The notes beneath the pieces were generated by a model, which made no database searches, had not been told where the DNA came from, and saw only the letters and a list, made by a program, of their open reading frames with translations. From Flavobacterium sp. GT3R68 (GTDB lineage Bacteria; Bacteroidota; Bacteroidia; Flavobacteriales; Flavobacteriaceae), in assembly GCF_007109225.1 (NCBI RefSeq), contig NZ_VJZK01000004.1:248001-312000 (forward strand): a DNA stretch of 64,000 bases, given 5' to 3'. Every line of letters starts with the position of its first letter. Within the stretch, counting starts at the first letter, position 1. Shown one piece after another: positions 9,289-16,657 of the stretch. The position numbers were made by a program, and so were the translations under genes.

Positions 9289-10848
9289 TTACAGCGGAAA
9301 AGGAGCGCTTTGGTAAGCACCTAAATCCGGTGGGTTGGAAGTTCGTGGATTTCCTAATACATCAGTAGTCACTAGATAAATTAAGTTTCCTTTACCGGCT
9401 GAGGGTGAATCTGCTTCAATATTCAATTTATTGTGATTTATATCCTCGAACAACGGATTGGTATTTTTGTAAATTGCGTTGTAATGAACAGTATCTGTGT
9501 CAAAATCATACATTCCTGTTGCCGTCAGATTGGTACTACTGAATTTTACAAGACAGTTATTGAATAGATAATTGAATTGTTTGGTGTCGTTTTTTTTCAG
9601 CAGCATTTCGACCTGATTGGAACCATAAATGATACAGTTAAAAAAGTTGGCCTGCAATAAATCGAATGCCACGGACTGATTGTTTCCATCCAGATAAAAA
9701 TTATCGACAAGAACCGCTAACTGATTGGATCCTGGCCAGTTATTGTTGAACGTACAATGTTTGAATTCATAAGAACCACCCAGCGTACAGGCTAATGCAG
9801 CTTGTCCGGCCGAATTGATAACGATGTTTTCGCCAGTTATAGTTGCGGTCTGCGCCAAAATTCCAAAATTGGAACAATCATAAATCTGAGTGTTTTTTAT
9901 ACTAACGGGACAATCCTGTATATACAATCCTATGGCCGCATTTTTGATGGTTGCATGATTAAATTGATTGTTGACACTTCCCGAAGTCAGCCAGATAGTG
10001 CCCCATTGTCCCGGAATATCCGAAAAATCAGGTTCTAAACGATCGCCTTCAAAAATGACTTCATTTTCCAATGCATCGGTAGTAGAAATATCTCCATTAA
10101 CCTGTATGGAAGCTCCATTTGCTACAATAATTCCGGAACCAGCGTGGAAGTGAATGCGTGCGCCAGGGTCAATGGTCAAGGTTTTTCCGCTGGGAACACC
10201 TGCATATCCATATATAACATAGGGTTTTTGATTCGTCATTACCAATTCATTACCATGGACGGGATCGCTTTCGTCCAGATAAAATCCATAAATTTCGTCG
10301 GCACCTATTGTTAACGATTCATAGGTTACTGCCTGGGTAACGGGATCCACATACTTCTGCGGATATAAAAAAACAGCATCCTGGATTAAGGTAACCAATT
10401 CCACTTTCTGGAGATTGCTTCCTAAATCGAATTGGATATTATCGGTGTATAAAAAATCTGTGGGATTGGCATCTGTAATTTCTGCCGTGGTTTCGATGAA
10501 TATATATAAGCTGTCTTTGGCCAGAAGCTCGACATTGTTGAAAATTTTACCGTCACCATAACCGCTGTTGTCTTCATCTAAGCCTTCCATGCCATCGACG
10601 GTAATCCGGTATTTTGAAGAGTTTCCTTTGGCTAATTGGATCTTAGGGATATTGATATCCTTATTGCTTCTGTTGTACACTTTTAGGGTGTATGTACTGG
10701 ATCCAACGTTGGTGAATACAGTATCCAGGTAGACCGTGTCTCTGGAAAATTCTAAATCGCCTGTACTGGGTTCAAACTCAAAATCTTTCCTGCAGGAAGT
10801 CATCGAAAGCAAAATCCCGAGAAGAAATATAAAAATAGAATTGCGCAT
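9289..10848 (-). CDS. Lipoprotein with right-handed beta-helix repeats
   Basis: A 519-residue predicted SPII lipoprotein. The signal sequence ends in the lipobox MTSC, with the lipid cysteine at about position 19. The first 160 residues look like an immunoglobulin-type beta domain (SRDTVYLDTVFTNVGSSTYT). From about 220 to 440, short irregular beta segments rich in Asn, Ile and Gly (NATIKNAAIGLYIQ, SIKNTQIYDCSNFG) suit a right-handed parallel beta-helix. The protein ends near an ADSPSAGKG turn seen in such proteins. It is probably on the outer membrane or cell surface. The ligand is unknown and no enzyme motif is visible. It is divergent from the thioesterase at 10996, with 147 bp between. Confidence 0.8.
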   Translation of the reverse strand: MRNSIFIFLLGILLSMTSCRKDFEFEPSTGDLEFSRDTVYLDTVFTNVGSSTYTLKVYNRSNKDINIPKIQLAKGNSSKYRITVDGMEGLDEDNSGYGDGKIFNNVELLAKDSLYIFIETTAEITDANPTDFLYTDNIQFDLGSNLQKVELVTLIQDAVFLYPQKYVDPVTQAVTYESLTIGADEIYGFYLDESDPVHGNELVMTNQKPYVIYGYAGVPSGKTLTIDPGARIHFHAGSGIIVANGASIQVNGDISTTDALENEVIFEGDRLEPDFSDIPGQWGTIWLTSGSVNNQFNHATIKNAAIGLYIQDCPVSIKNTQIYDCSNFGILAQTATITGENIVINSAGQAALACTLGGSYEFKHCTFNNNWPGSNQLAVLVDNFYLDGNNQSVAFDLLQANFFNCIIYGSNQVEMLLKKNDTKQFNYLFNNCLVKFSSTNLTATGMYDFDTDTVHYNAIYKNTNPLFEDINHNKLNIEADSPSAGKGNLIYLVTTDVLGNPRTSNPPDLGAYQSAPFPL

Positions 10849-10995
10849 AGGGTTGAATTTTGGTAAAAATAGGAAAAACGAGTCAATTTGTAAATTAATT
10901 ACTCTGATAACGAAAAAAATTATATATTTATTCTGTCATGTTATGAAATTGGTCATAATTAAACGTGTTTTTCAATTTATAAACCCGAAAATTTA

Positions 10996-11418
10996 ATGAG
11001 TTTCGACAAGGAAAAAGTGTTAACCATGTGCAATCAATTTGCTAAAAATACATTGATGCAAACATTGGGTATTGAATATATTGATGCAGGGGAAGATTTT
11101 CTGACTGCAAAAATGCCTGTGAATTCAAGAGTTCACCAACCCATGGGATTATTGCATGGTGGCGCTACAGTGGCTCTCGCCGAAAGTGTCGGGAGTGCCG
11201 CGTCCATTGTAATCGGGAATCCTCGTGAAGAGGAGGTGAGGGGCATTGAAATTTCTGCCAATCATCTGCGAAGCAAAACGGAAGGAACTGTCTTTGGCAC
11301 AGCCAGAATCATTCATAAAGGACGAACGTTACACTTATGGGAAATTAGAATTACGGATGAGGAAAATAATCTCATTTCAATTTGTAAGCTGACCAACATG
11401 GTTTTCAAAAAAAAATAA
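10996..11418 (+). CDS. Hotdog-fold acyl-CoA thioesterase, probably DHNA-CoA hydrolase
   Basis: A 140-residue single-domain hotdog protein of the PaaI/YdiI/EntH type. The motif HQPMGLLHGGATVALAES (about 48-65) holds the His-Gly-Gly and the catalytic Glu of this family, which hydrolyses acyl-CoA thioesters. The start at 10996 gives the usual length. An isochorismate synthase begins 44 nt downstream on the same strand, so the pair is probably one menaquinone operon. There this enzyme would release 1,4-dihydroxy-2-naphthoate from its CoA ester (the MenI role). Assignment to that substrate rests on context. A general thioesterase role or a phenylacetate link is possible, but no paa genes are present. 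Confidence 0.85.
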   Translation: MSFDKEKVLTMCNQFAKNTLMQTLGIEYIDAGEDFLTAKMPVNSRVHQPMGLLHGGATVALAESVGSAASIVIGNPREEEVRGIEISANHLRSKTEGTVFGTARIIHKGRTLHLWEIRITDEENNLISICKLTNMVFKKK

Positions 11419-11461
11419 AACTGCATTTTTTCAATTCAATTTATCTTTAATATAAAGTAGT

Positions 11462-12526
11462 ATGATTGATTTTTTTATAAAAGTTAAACAACAGGAAGCA
11501 CAGCATCTACCGTTTGTAATTTACAGTAAGCCGAATAAAAATAAACTGGTTGGTTATTTTCAGAAAAATGATCACTTGTATTTTGCCGAAGATTTTAATG
11601 AAACCGGTTTTATTTTTGCTCCTTTTGACGGCAGTCAGATAATTTTAATTCCGAAAAGACAATCGGTAAAATGGGAATCCCACTTTCTGTCTTTTGAAGA
11701 AAACCATCATTCGAATTTTGTTTCCGCTGAAAATGAACAGGATAAAGCGCATTTTGAGACCTTGGTTCAAAAAGGAATTGATGCCATTAATAACGGATTT
11801 TTTAATAAAGTGGTTTTATCCCGTGAAGAAATTATTGATGTCCCGGATTTTGATGTTGTAGGTGTTTTCGAAAAATTAGTCCGAACCTATCCGTCCGCTT
11901 TCACATATTGCTGGTATCATCCTAAAATTGGCTTATGGATGGGCGCTACGCCGGAACGTTTGCTTAAGTCAAAAAAGAATAAGTTTTACACGATGGCATT
12001 AGCCGGAACGCAATCTTTTAATGGCTCTTCAAAGGTATCCTGGGAAAACAAGGAAAAGGAAGAACAGCAGTTGGTAACGGATTTTATTTTGGATAATCTT
12101 AAAAATGTCACTTCTGAGGTCGCTGTTTCCAGTCCATATACGCTAAAAGCCGGCAATATTTTGCATATTAAAACAGACATTGAAGGAATTATAAACGAGG
12201 ATTCCACTTTGGAGCAGGTAGTTTCTATTTTACATCCAACACCAGCGGTGTGCGGATTGCCGAAAAGCATTGCCAAAGACTTTATCTTAAAAAATGAAGA
12301 ATACGACAGGCAGTATTATACTGGCTTTTTGGGGGAATTGAATTTTAAATCTTCTAATTTTGAAAAGGCGAAATCGGATTTGTTTGTTAATCTTAGATGT
12401 CTTCAGATAAAAGACAAACAGGCGCATTTGTATGTGGGCTGTGGAATAACAAAAGACAGTATTCCCGAAAAAGAATGGATTGAAACGGTCAATAAATCAT
12501 TGACTATGAAAAAAATAATTGTATGA
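11462..12526 (+). CDS. menF: Isochorismate synthase (menaquinone pathway)
   Basis: A 354-residue chorismate-binding enzyme that turns chorismate into isochorismate. The diverged N-terminal third is followed by the conserved catalytic half (about 95-350). This has KVVLSREE, GATPERLL, MALAGTQ, LHPTPAVCGLP and GELNF, with a C-terminal YVGCGIT. LHPTPAVCGLP is typical of isochorismate or salicylate synthases rather than anthranilate synthase or PabB; compare pabB at 56400, which has TFPMGSMTGAPK. The thioesterase gene directly upstream supports menaquinone, the usual quinone in Flavobacteria. No siderophore genes are nearby, which argues against an EntC role. Confidence 0.9.
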   Translation: MIDFFIKVKQQEAQHLPFVIYSKPNKNKLVGYFQKNDHLYFAEDFNETGFIFAPFDGSQIILIPKRQSVKWESHFLSFEENHHSNFVSAENEQDKAHFETLVQKGIDAINNGFFNKVVLSREEIIDVPDFDVVGVFEKLVRTYPSAFTYCWYHPKIGLWMGATPERLLKSKKNKFYTMALAGTQSFNGSSKVSWENKEKEEQQLVTDFILDNLKNVTSEVAVSSPYTLKAGNILHIKTDIEGIINEDSTLEQVVSILHPTPAVCGLPKSIAKDFILKNEEYDRQYYTGFLGELNFKSSNFEKAKSDLFVNLRCLQIKDKQAHLYVGCGITKDSIPEKEWIETVNKSLTMKKIIV

Positions 12527-12616
12527 AATCGCCATGATTTGCAAATTTAAATGCGGTCGAAAGTATTTCCTCATGGTGATAATATATTCCTTTAAAAAAA
12601 CAAAAATAATCTTCGT

Positions 12617-13333
12617 ATGAAATTAGATATACTGGCCTTTGGCGCACATCCCGATGATGTTGAACTGGGTTGCGGCGGAACAATTGCCAAAGAAATTGCT
12701 TTAGGAAAAAAAGTCGGTATCGTGGACTTAACGCGGGGAGAACTTGGAACTCGTGGAACCGCCGAAATTAGGGACAAAGAGGCAAGTGCAGCGGCACAAA
12801 TTCTTGGAGTTAGTGTGCGCGAAAACCTTCACATGCGGGATGGTTTTTTTATTAATGACGAAGAGCATCAGATGAAAGTTATTAAGATGATTCGCAAATA
12901 CCAGCCCGGAATTGTATTGTGTAATGCGATAGATGACCGTCATATCGATCATGGTAAAGGAAGCAGATTGGTTTCTGATGCCTGTTTTTTATCGGGATTG
13001 CTAAAGATTGAAACTGTTTTGAATGGTGAAAATCAATCCGCCTGGCGCCCAAAATTAGTTTATCATTACATTCAGTGGAAAAACATTGAACCGGATTTTG
13101 TGGTTGATATTACCGGATACACCGATAAGAAGGCAGATGCCATCATGGCCTACAGTTCCCAATTTTACAATCCGAATACCGATGAACCGGCAACGCCAAT
13201 CGCAACAAAGAATTTTCTGGACAGCATCCATTATCGGGCACAGGATTTGGGCCGTTTAATCGGCACTGATTATGCTGAAGGATTTACTGTAGAAAGATAT
13301 GTGGCAGTCAATAGTTTAGGGGATTTAGTATAA
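12617..13333 (+). CDS. bshB1: Bacillithiol biosynthesis deacetylase BshB1
   Basis: A 238-residue zinc-dependent LmbE-like deacetylase. The start LDILAFGAHPDDVELGCGG carries the AHPDD metal motif. RGELGTRGT, the central DDRHIDHGKGS with further metal histidines, and the late YSSQFYNPN segment are all characteristic of BshB1. The enzyme removes acetyl from GlcNAc-malate to give GlcN-malate, the middle step of bacillithiol synthesis in Firmicutes and Bacteroidetes. bshA and bshC are not in the window, so this locus is unlinked, as is common. It is followed by the tRNA-His promoter without an obvious terminator. Confidence 0.93.
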   Translation: MKLDILAFGAHPDDVELGCGGTIAKEIALGKKVGIVDLTRGELGTRGTAEIRDKEASAAAQILGVSVRENLHMRDGFFINDEEHQMKVIKMIRKYQPGIVLCNAIDDRHIDHGKGSRLVSDACFLSGLLKIETVLNGENQSAWRPKLVYHYIQWKNIEPDFVVDITGYTDKKADAIMAYSSQFYNPNTDEPATPIATKNFLDSIHYRAQDLGRLIGTDYAEGFTVERYVAVNSLGDLV

Positions 13334-13349
13334 TTTTTAGATTATTTTA

Positions 13350-13380
13350 TTTGCAAAATAATATATTTGTCATATATTTG
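13350..13380 (+). promoter_or_regulatory. Consensus Bacteroidetes promoter of tRNA-His
   Basis: TTTG at 13350-13353, a 19-nt spacer, then TATATTTG at 13373-13380. This is an exact match to the Bacteroidetes sigma-ABfr consensus. Transcription would begin about 10 nt before the tRNA. Confidence 0.8.
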
Positions 13381-13395
13381 CACTCGTTAAAAAAT

Positions 13396-13470
13396 GGTGG
13401 TTGTAGCTCAGCTGGTTAGAGTATTGGTTTGTGGTGCCGAGGGTCGCCGGTTCGAACCCGGTCAGCCACC
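13396..13470 (+). tRNA. tRNA-His (GTG anticodon)
   Basis: GTGGTTG (13397-13403) pairs with CAGCCAC (13463-13469). The extra 5' G at 13396 faces C73 at 13470, the hallmark of tRNA-His. The D arm is GCTCAGCTGGTTAGAG. The anticodon loop TTGTGGT at 13429-13435 has GTG at 13431-13433. The T arm contains GGTTCGAACCC. No complete CCA is encoded. Confidence 0.97.
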
Positions 13471-13480
13471 CAGAAACGCA

Positions 13481-13510
13481 AAAGCTTCGAAGAAATTCGA
13501 AGCTTTTTTT
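13481..13510 (+). terminator. Terminator of tRNA-His
   Basis: AAAGCTTCGAA (13481-13491) pairs with TTCGAAGCTTT (13496-13506) around a GAAA tetraloop, followed by more T. It lies 10 nt after the tRNA. Confidence 0.85.
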
Positions 13511-13620
13511 GTATATGACGTTTGCGAAAATACTATAAGATGAGAAGTATTATTTTTTTAATTATCTAATTTTTAGGTTATTAATTTTTGGATATCACAA
13601 AGCAACAAGTTTAATTTGGC

Positions 13621-14214
13621 TTAATTCTCTTTCAAAAATTGCTCATTGATGCTTTCCAAATTCGAAATGACTTCATTTAATTTTTGCTGTTGCTTGTTTA
13701 TAATTTTTGGCCGTAAATAAAACCAGTTTAGCGCAATCCATGCGAGTGTTACTCCATAGGTCATTATCGCTGCGAAAGTGCTCATTCGTATCGTATATTC
13801 AATCATATACAAGACAATCCCCAACCCTAATAAAACAAAATATATATTCATGATTGTCGATTGTAAAAAAGCCTGTTTCTTCTTAAACAGCACTAATTGT
13901 TGCAAATAGTCCAGATTGCTTTTCTGAGCATTGCTTTTATTCCATACTATAAGCTTGCTGGAAGCTGTAATCTGCATGATGATAGCTGCTAAAACAAGTA
14001 TGATCCCGATTTTTGAAGTAATCATCTGTGGTTTAAAATATATGGCGATGCCAATAATAAATAACATGGTAACAAATAATAACAGATTTCCCAATATTAT
14101 TTGGAGTCGTGTTTTCTTTTGCAATTGTTTTGCTTTGGTCACAATTGCCTCTGCATTTGAATCGGCATTTATCTTTTGGCTTTGCCATAAATCTCTGAAA
14201 TTAGTCTCGCTCAT
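13621..14214 (-). CDS. Four-helix membrane protein, likely partner (anti-sigma type) of the ECF sigma factor
   Basis: A 197-residue protein with a cytosolic N-terminal helix (about 1-35), two membrane helices (about 38-58 and 68-86), a polar linker, and two more helices (about 117-136 and 142-162). A charged tail with a coiled-coil look (KIINKQQQKLNEVISNLESI) ends it. Its start lies 14 nt inside the sigma factor gene, so the two are translationally coupled. That arrangement, with a cytosolic N-terminal segment before the membrane part, is typical of an anti-sigma regulator. No zinc-binding ZAS motif (HxxxCxxC) is present, so the anti-sigma role is inference from context. I do not recognise a named family. 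Confidence 0.75.
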   Translation of the reverse strand: MSETNFRDLWQSQKINADSNAEAIVTKAKQLQKKTRLQIILGNLLLFVTMLFIIGIAIYFKPQMITSKIGIILVLAAIIMQITASSKLIVWNKSNAQKSNLDYLQQLVLFKKKQAFLQSTIMNIYFVLLGLGIVLYMIEYTIRMSTFAAIMTYGVTLAWIALNWFYLRPKIINKQQQKLNEVISNLESINEQFLKEN

Positions 14215-14674
14215 AACTTTTAAATTTTTCGGTTAACTTTTCTTTTATCCTGTGAATTTTAACTCTCACATTGATTTCTGAAATACCCACAATAGATGCT
14301 ATTTCTGCTTGTTTGATATCTTCCAGCTCCAATGAAATGATAATCCGGTCGGCTTCTTTCAGTTCATTGATGCATTGGTATAAAAATGCAATTTTATTGT
14401 CAATCGGAATTTGGACAGTTTCAGTGATGTGTTCTGGGAAATTACCCGCTGGCAATCGTTTTTGTTTTTCAATCTGCTTCAGGCAATTATTAACCGCAAT
14501 CCGGTAAATCCAAGTGCTGATGGCCGACTCGTTTCTAAAGGTGTGCAGTTGATTCCATACGATAATAAAAGTATCCTGTGTGATGTCTTTTGCCCAATCG
14601 TCGTCACTTACATAACCGCGACAGACCCGATATATCTTTTGCCAATAGGTTTTATAAATTTCTTCAAACTCCAT
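14201..14674 (-). CDS. ECF-family RNA polymerase sigma factor
   Basis: A 157-residue sigma-70 ECF factor. Region 2 (about 1-70) has YKTYWQKIYRVCRGYV, then DITQDTFIIVWN (the core-binding 2.2 helix) and ISTWIYRIAVNNCL. Region 4 (about 95-152) has the helix-turn-helix ELEDIKQAEIASIVGIS and NVRVKIHRIKEKL. It directs RNA polymerase to a small regulon. The gene is followed in the same transcript by an overlapping membrane protein that probably holds it inactive until a signal arrives. The upstream region (14675-14734) has no obvious autoregulatory promoter that I can name. Confidence 0.92.
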   Translation of the reverse strand: MEFEEIYKTYWQKIYRVCRGYVSDDDWAKDITQDTFIIVWNQLHTFRNESAISTWIYRIAVNNCLKQIEKQKRLPAGNFPEHITETVQIPIDNKIAFLYQCINELKEADRIIISLELEDIKQAEIASIVGISEINVRVKIHRIKEKLTEKFKSYERD

Positions 14675-14734
14675 GAAAGGATTTTTATAGGTTATTGGTT
14701 TTGGATACCAAAAAATGAAAAATGTTACAAATAA

Positions 14735-14762
14735 AAAAACTCCGAAATGTTTCGGAGTTTTT
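14735..14762 (-). terminator. Terminator after the M28 peptidase gene
   Basis: AAAAACTCCGAA (14735-14746) pairs with TTCGGAGTTTTT (14751-14762) over ATGT. It follows the stop at 14776 on the minus strand. Confidence 0.8.
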
Positions 14763-14775
14763 ATGGAATCAGAAG

Positions 14776-15816
14776 CTATTTACCGTCTTTATCTACAAGG
14801 GGGCGGTTTTCCCTATTGGCCAATTCCCATGCGGTTACAAAAGCCAGTTGCGCCCTTTTTGCAAGAGCTTCATATTCAATTTTATCCGGAGAATCGGTTG
14901 CCTTGTGATAATCGGCATGTACGCCGTTAAAAAAGAAAACGGACGGAATACCGTTCTTTGCAAAATTGTAATGATCGGAACGGAAATAAAAACGGTTCGG
15001 GTCATTTAAATCGTTGTATTTATAATCCAGTTCCAGATTGGTGTATTTTTTATTGGCAACTTCGCAGGCATTGTGAAGATCAGTTGATAAACGGTCGGAT
15101 CCGATTAGATAAATGTAGTTATTCGTATCCGGATGATCAAAATCGCGGCGGCCAATCATATCAATATTGATATCTGCAATTGTGTTTTTTAACGGGAATA
15201 ATGGATTTTCAGAATAAAAGCGCGAACCGTGCAATCCGTGTTCTTCACCGGTTACATGCAGAAACAAAATCGAACGTTTTGGCCCATGGCCTTCTTTTTT
15301 TGCCTGCATGAAAGCCTGAGCAATTTCTAATAAGGCTACCGTTCCGGAACCATCGTCATCAGCACCGTTGAATATTTCTTCACCTTCCATTCCAACGTGG
15401 TCATAATGGGCAGAAATAACCAAGATTTCTTCCGGTTTTTCAGATCCTTCAATAAACGCCCAGATATTTTCTGAATCCGGTAAATTTTCGTTGCGTTTTT
15501 TATTCAGGTAGGCCGCCGGAATTCGTTGGTAATAATCTGCTGCTCCTTTCGGAAATGAGATCTGATCTTTTTTATATTGACTGATCAGGTATTGCCCGGC
15601 TTTTTTCTGTCCGACAGAACCGGTTTCGCGTCCCTGCATTTCGTCTGAAGCCACAATGTAAAGATGGGTTTTCAACTCATCTGCGGTAATGGAGTTCATG
15701 TATTTAACGGGATTGGAGTTATCCGAAACCGAAACCGGAATCGCTGTTACTGTTTTTTGGGGAGTTTTACATGAAATAGCCACTAAGACGGCCAGAAGAC
15801 ATATTGAATTTTTCAT
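14776..15816 (-). CDS. M28-family zinc metallopeptidase lipoprotein
   Basis: A 346-residue protein with a short signal ending in a lipobox (VAISC, Cys about 16), so probably anchored in the periplasm or outer membrane. The catalytic domain (about 80-335) carries the M28 zinc ligands: His and Asp in SAHYDHVG, Asp in NGADDDGSGT, Glu-Glu in HVTGEEHGLHGS, Asp in INIDMIGR and His in HADYHKATDS. All are present, so an active di-zinc aminopeptidase is likely. It would release N-terminal amino acids from peptides and could pair nutritionally with the secreted enzymes nearby. It is monocistronic. The exact peptide preference cannot be told. Confidence 0.9.
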   Translation of the reverse strand: MKNSICLLAVLVAISCKTPQKTVTAIPVSVSDNSNPVKYMNSITADELKTHLYIVASDEMQGRETGSVGQKKAGQYLISQYKKDQISFPKGAADYYQRIPAAYLNKKRNENLPDSENIWAFIEGSEKPEEILVISAHYDHVGMEGEEIFNGADDDGSGTVALLEIAQAFMQAKKEGHGPKRSILFLHVTGEEHGLHGSRFYSENPLFPLKNTIADINIDMIGRRDFDHPDTNNYIYLIGSDRLSTDLHNACEVANKKYTNLELDYKYNDLNDPNRFYFRSDHYNFAKNGIPSVFFFNGVHADYHKATDSPDKIEYEALAKRAQLAFVTAWELANRENRPLVDKDGK

Positions 15817-16199
15817 AGGTAGTTAAATCAGGTTATTTTAAATGGAATAAGGTGTAAATAGAGAATAAAGATAATAACAGAAGAATAAATATACAGTTAA
15901 TAATTATTAATAAGGTACTTTTTATATTGGAAACCCATCGTTTTTCCTGGTACATTCTTTTGTGGGCCATGTAAAAATAAATAAAAGACTTTGCTCATAG
16001 TTTTAAAAAGTGGTTAGCAAATATCGAAAATAAATCTAACAAATATTTATTTCAGCCCCAGAATGACTAAAAAATAATGACAGTCCGTTTCTTTAATTCA
16101 AATACAAAAAAAAGTCAAGTTTTGATTTTATGAAAAGTGAATTTATCCGTATCTTTATGTAGGCTATAATGTATGTATGTATCTGTAAAACAGAACAAT
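15817..16199. other. Intergenic region between divergent genes, nothing recognised
   Basis: About 380 bp of AT-rich DNA between the M28 peptidase and the small secreted protein. It holds no convincing open frame or RNA fold. TATCTTTA just before 16163 is a weak -7-like match for the rightward gene. Confidence 0.5.
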
Positions 16200-16610
16200 A
16201 TGAAAACAAAAAACTACATTTCCTTAATCAGTATCTTTTTTATCTGTCAAAATATAACGGCCCAAATTTCCTTGGATACTGTTTTTGTGGGCAAGAAAAA
16301 GGTAGTGGAGACTACTTCAGAATCTAATGTGGAAGCCGTCGTAAATATCAGATATTATTATTTTCCGAACCTGAATGCTTATTTTGACACCAAAAGACAA
16401 CTGTATATTTATAAGCAAAATGGGAATTGGATTACCGCGGGATATATACCTGCAGGTTACAGAGGATATTGTTTGCGGAACGATTATCATGTTCCAATTG
16501 ACGAATATTATGGTGAACAGCCCTATTTACTTCTCGACAAACATAAAAAACAATATCCTGCCAATTTCTCCAGTAAAAGAAAGCTAAAGGATCCTCTTGC
16601 TTCTGAATAG
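16200..16610 (+). CDS. Small secreted protein, aromatic-rich, unknown family
   Basis: I place the start at the ATG at 16200, which begins a clean signal peptide (MKTKNYISLISIFF, cleavage near ITAQ). An upstream in-frame ATG at 16173 would put ten polar residues before it. The mature part is about 115 residues, rich in Tyr (VNIRYYYFPNLNAYFD, YIYKQNGNW, IPAGYRGYCLRNDY). It ends with a basic stretch (DKHKKQYPANFSSKRKLK). The pattern of alternating aromatic strands suggests a small beta protein in the periplasm. I recall similar uncharacterised proteins in Flavobacterium but no function. It has its own promoter region and shares a terminator with the catalase gene. Confidence 0.7.
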   Translation: MKTKNYISLISIFFICQNITAQISLDTVFVGKKKVVETTSESNVEAVVNIRYYYFPNLNAYFDTKRQLYIYKQNGNWITAGYIPAGYRGYCLRNDYHVPIDEYYGEQPYLLLDKHKKQYPANFSSKRKLKDPLASE

Positions 16611-16614
16611 GATC

Positions 16615-16646
16615 AAAAAAAGCCTGGATAATACCAGGCTTTTTTA
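16615..16646. terminator. Bidirectional terminator between the secreted protein and catalase
   Basis: AAAGCCTGG ending at 16627 pairs with CCAGGCTTT starting at 16634 over ATAATA, with A-runs and T-runs outside. It lies between convergent stops at 16610 and 16658. Confidence 0.85.
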
Positions 16647-16657
16647 AATATATTATT

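Noticed and set aside
9138..9320. Minus-strand frame of 60 codons between endonuclease and lipoprotein genes
   Set aside because: It runs through the 17-bp terminator stem at 9232-9272, so it is not a gene.
13470..13472. Encoded CCA end on tRNA-His
   Set aside because: The bases read CCA only if the discriminator C73 is used twice. The tRNA ends at 13470 and CCA would be added later.
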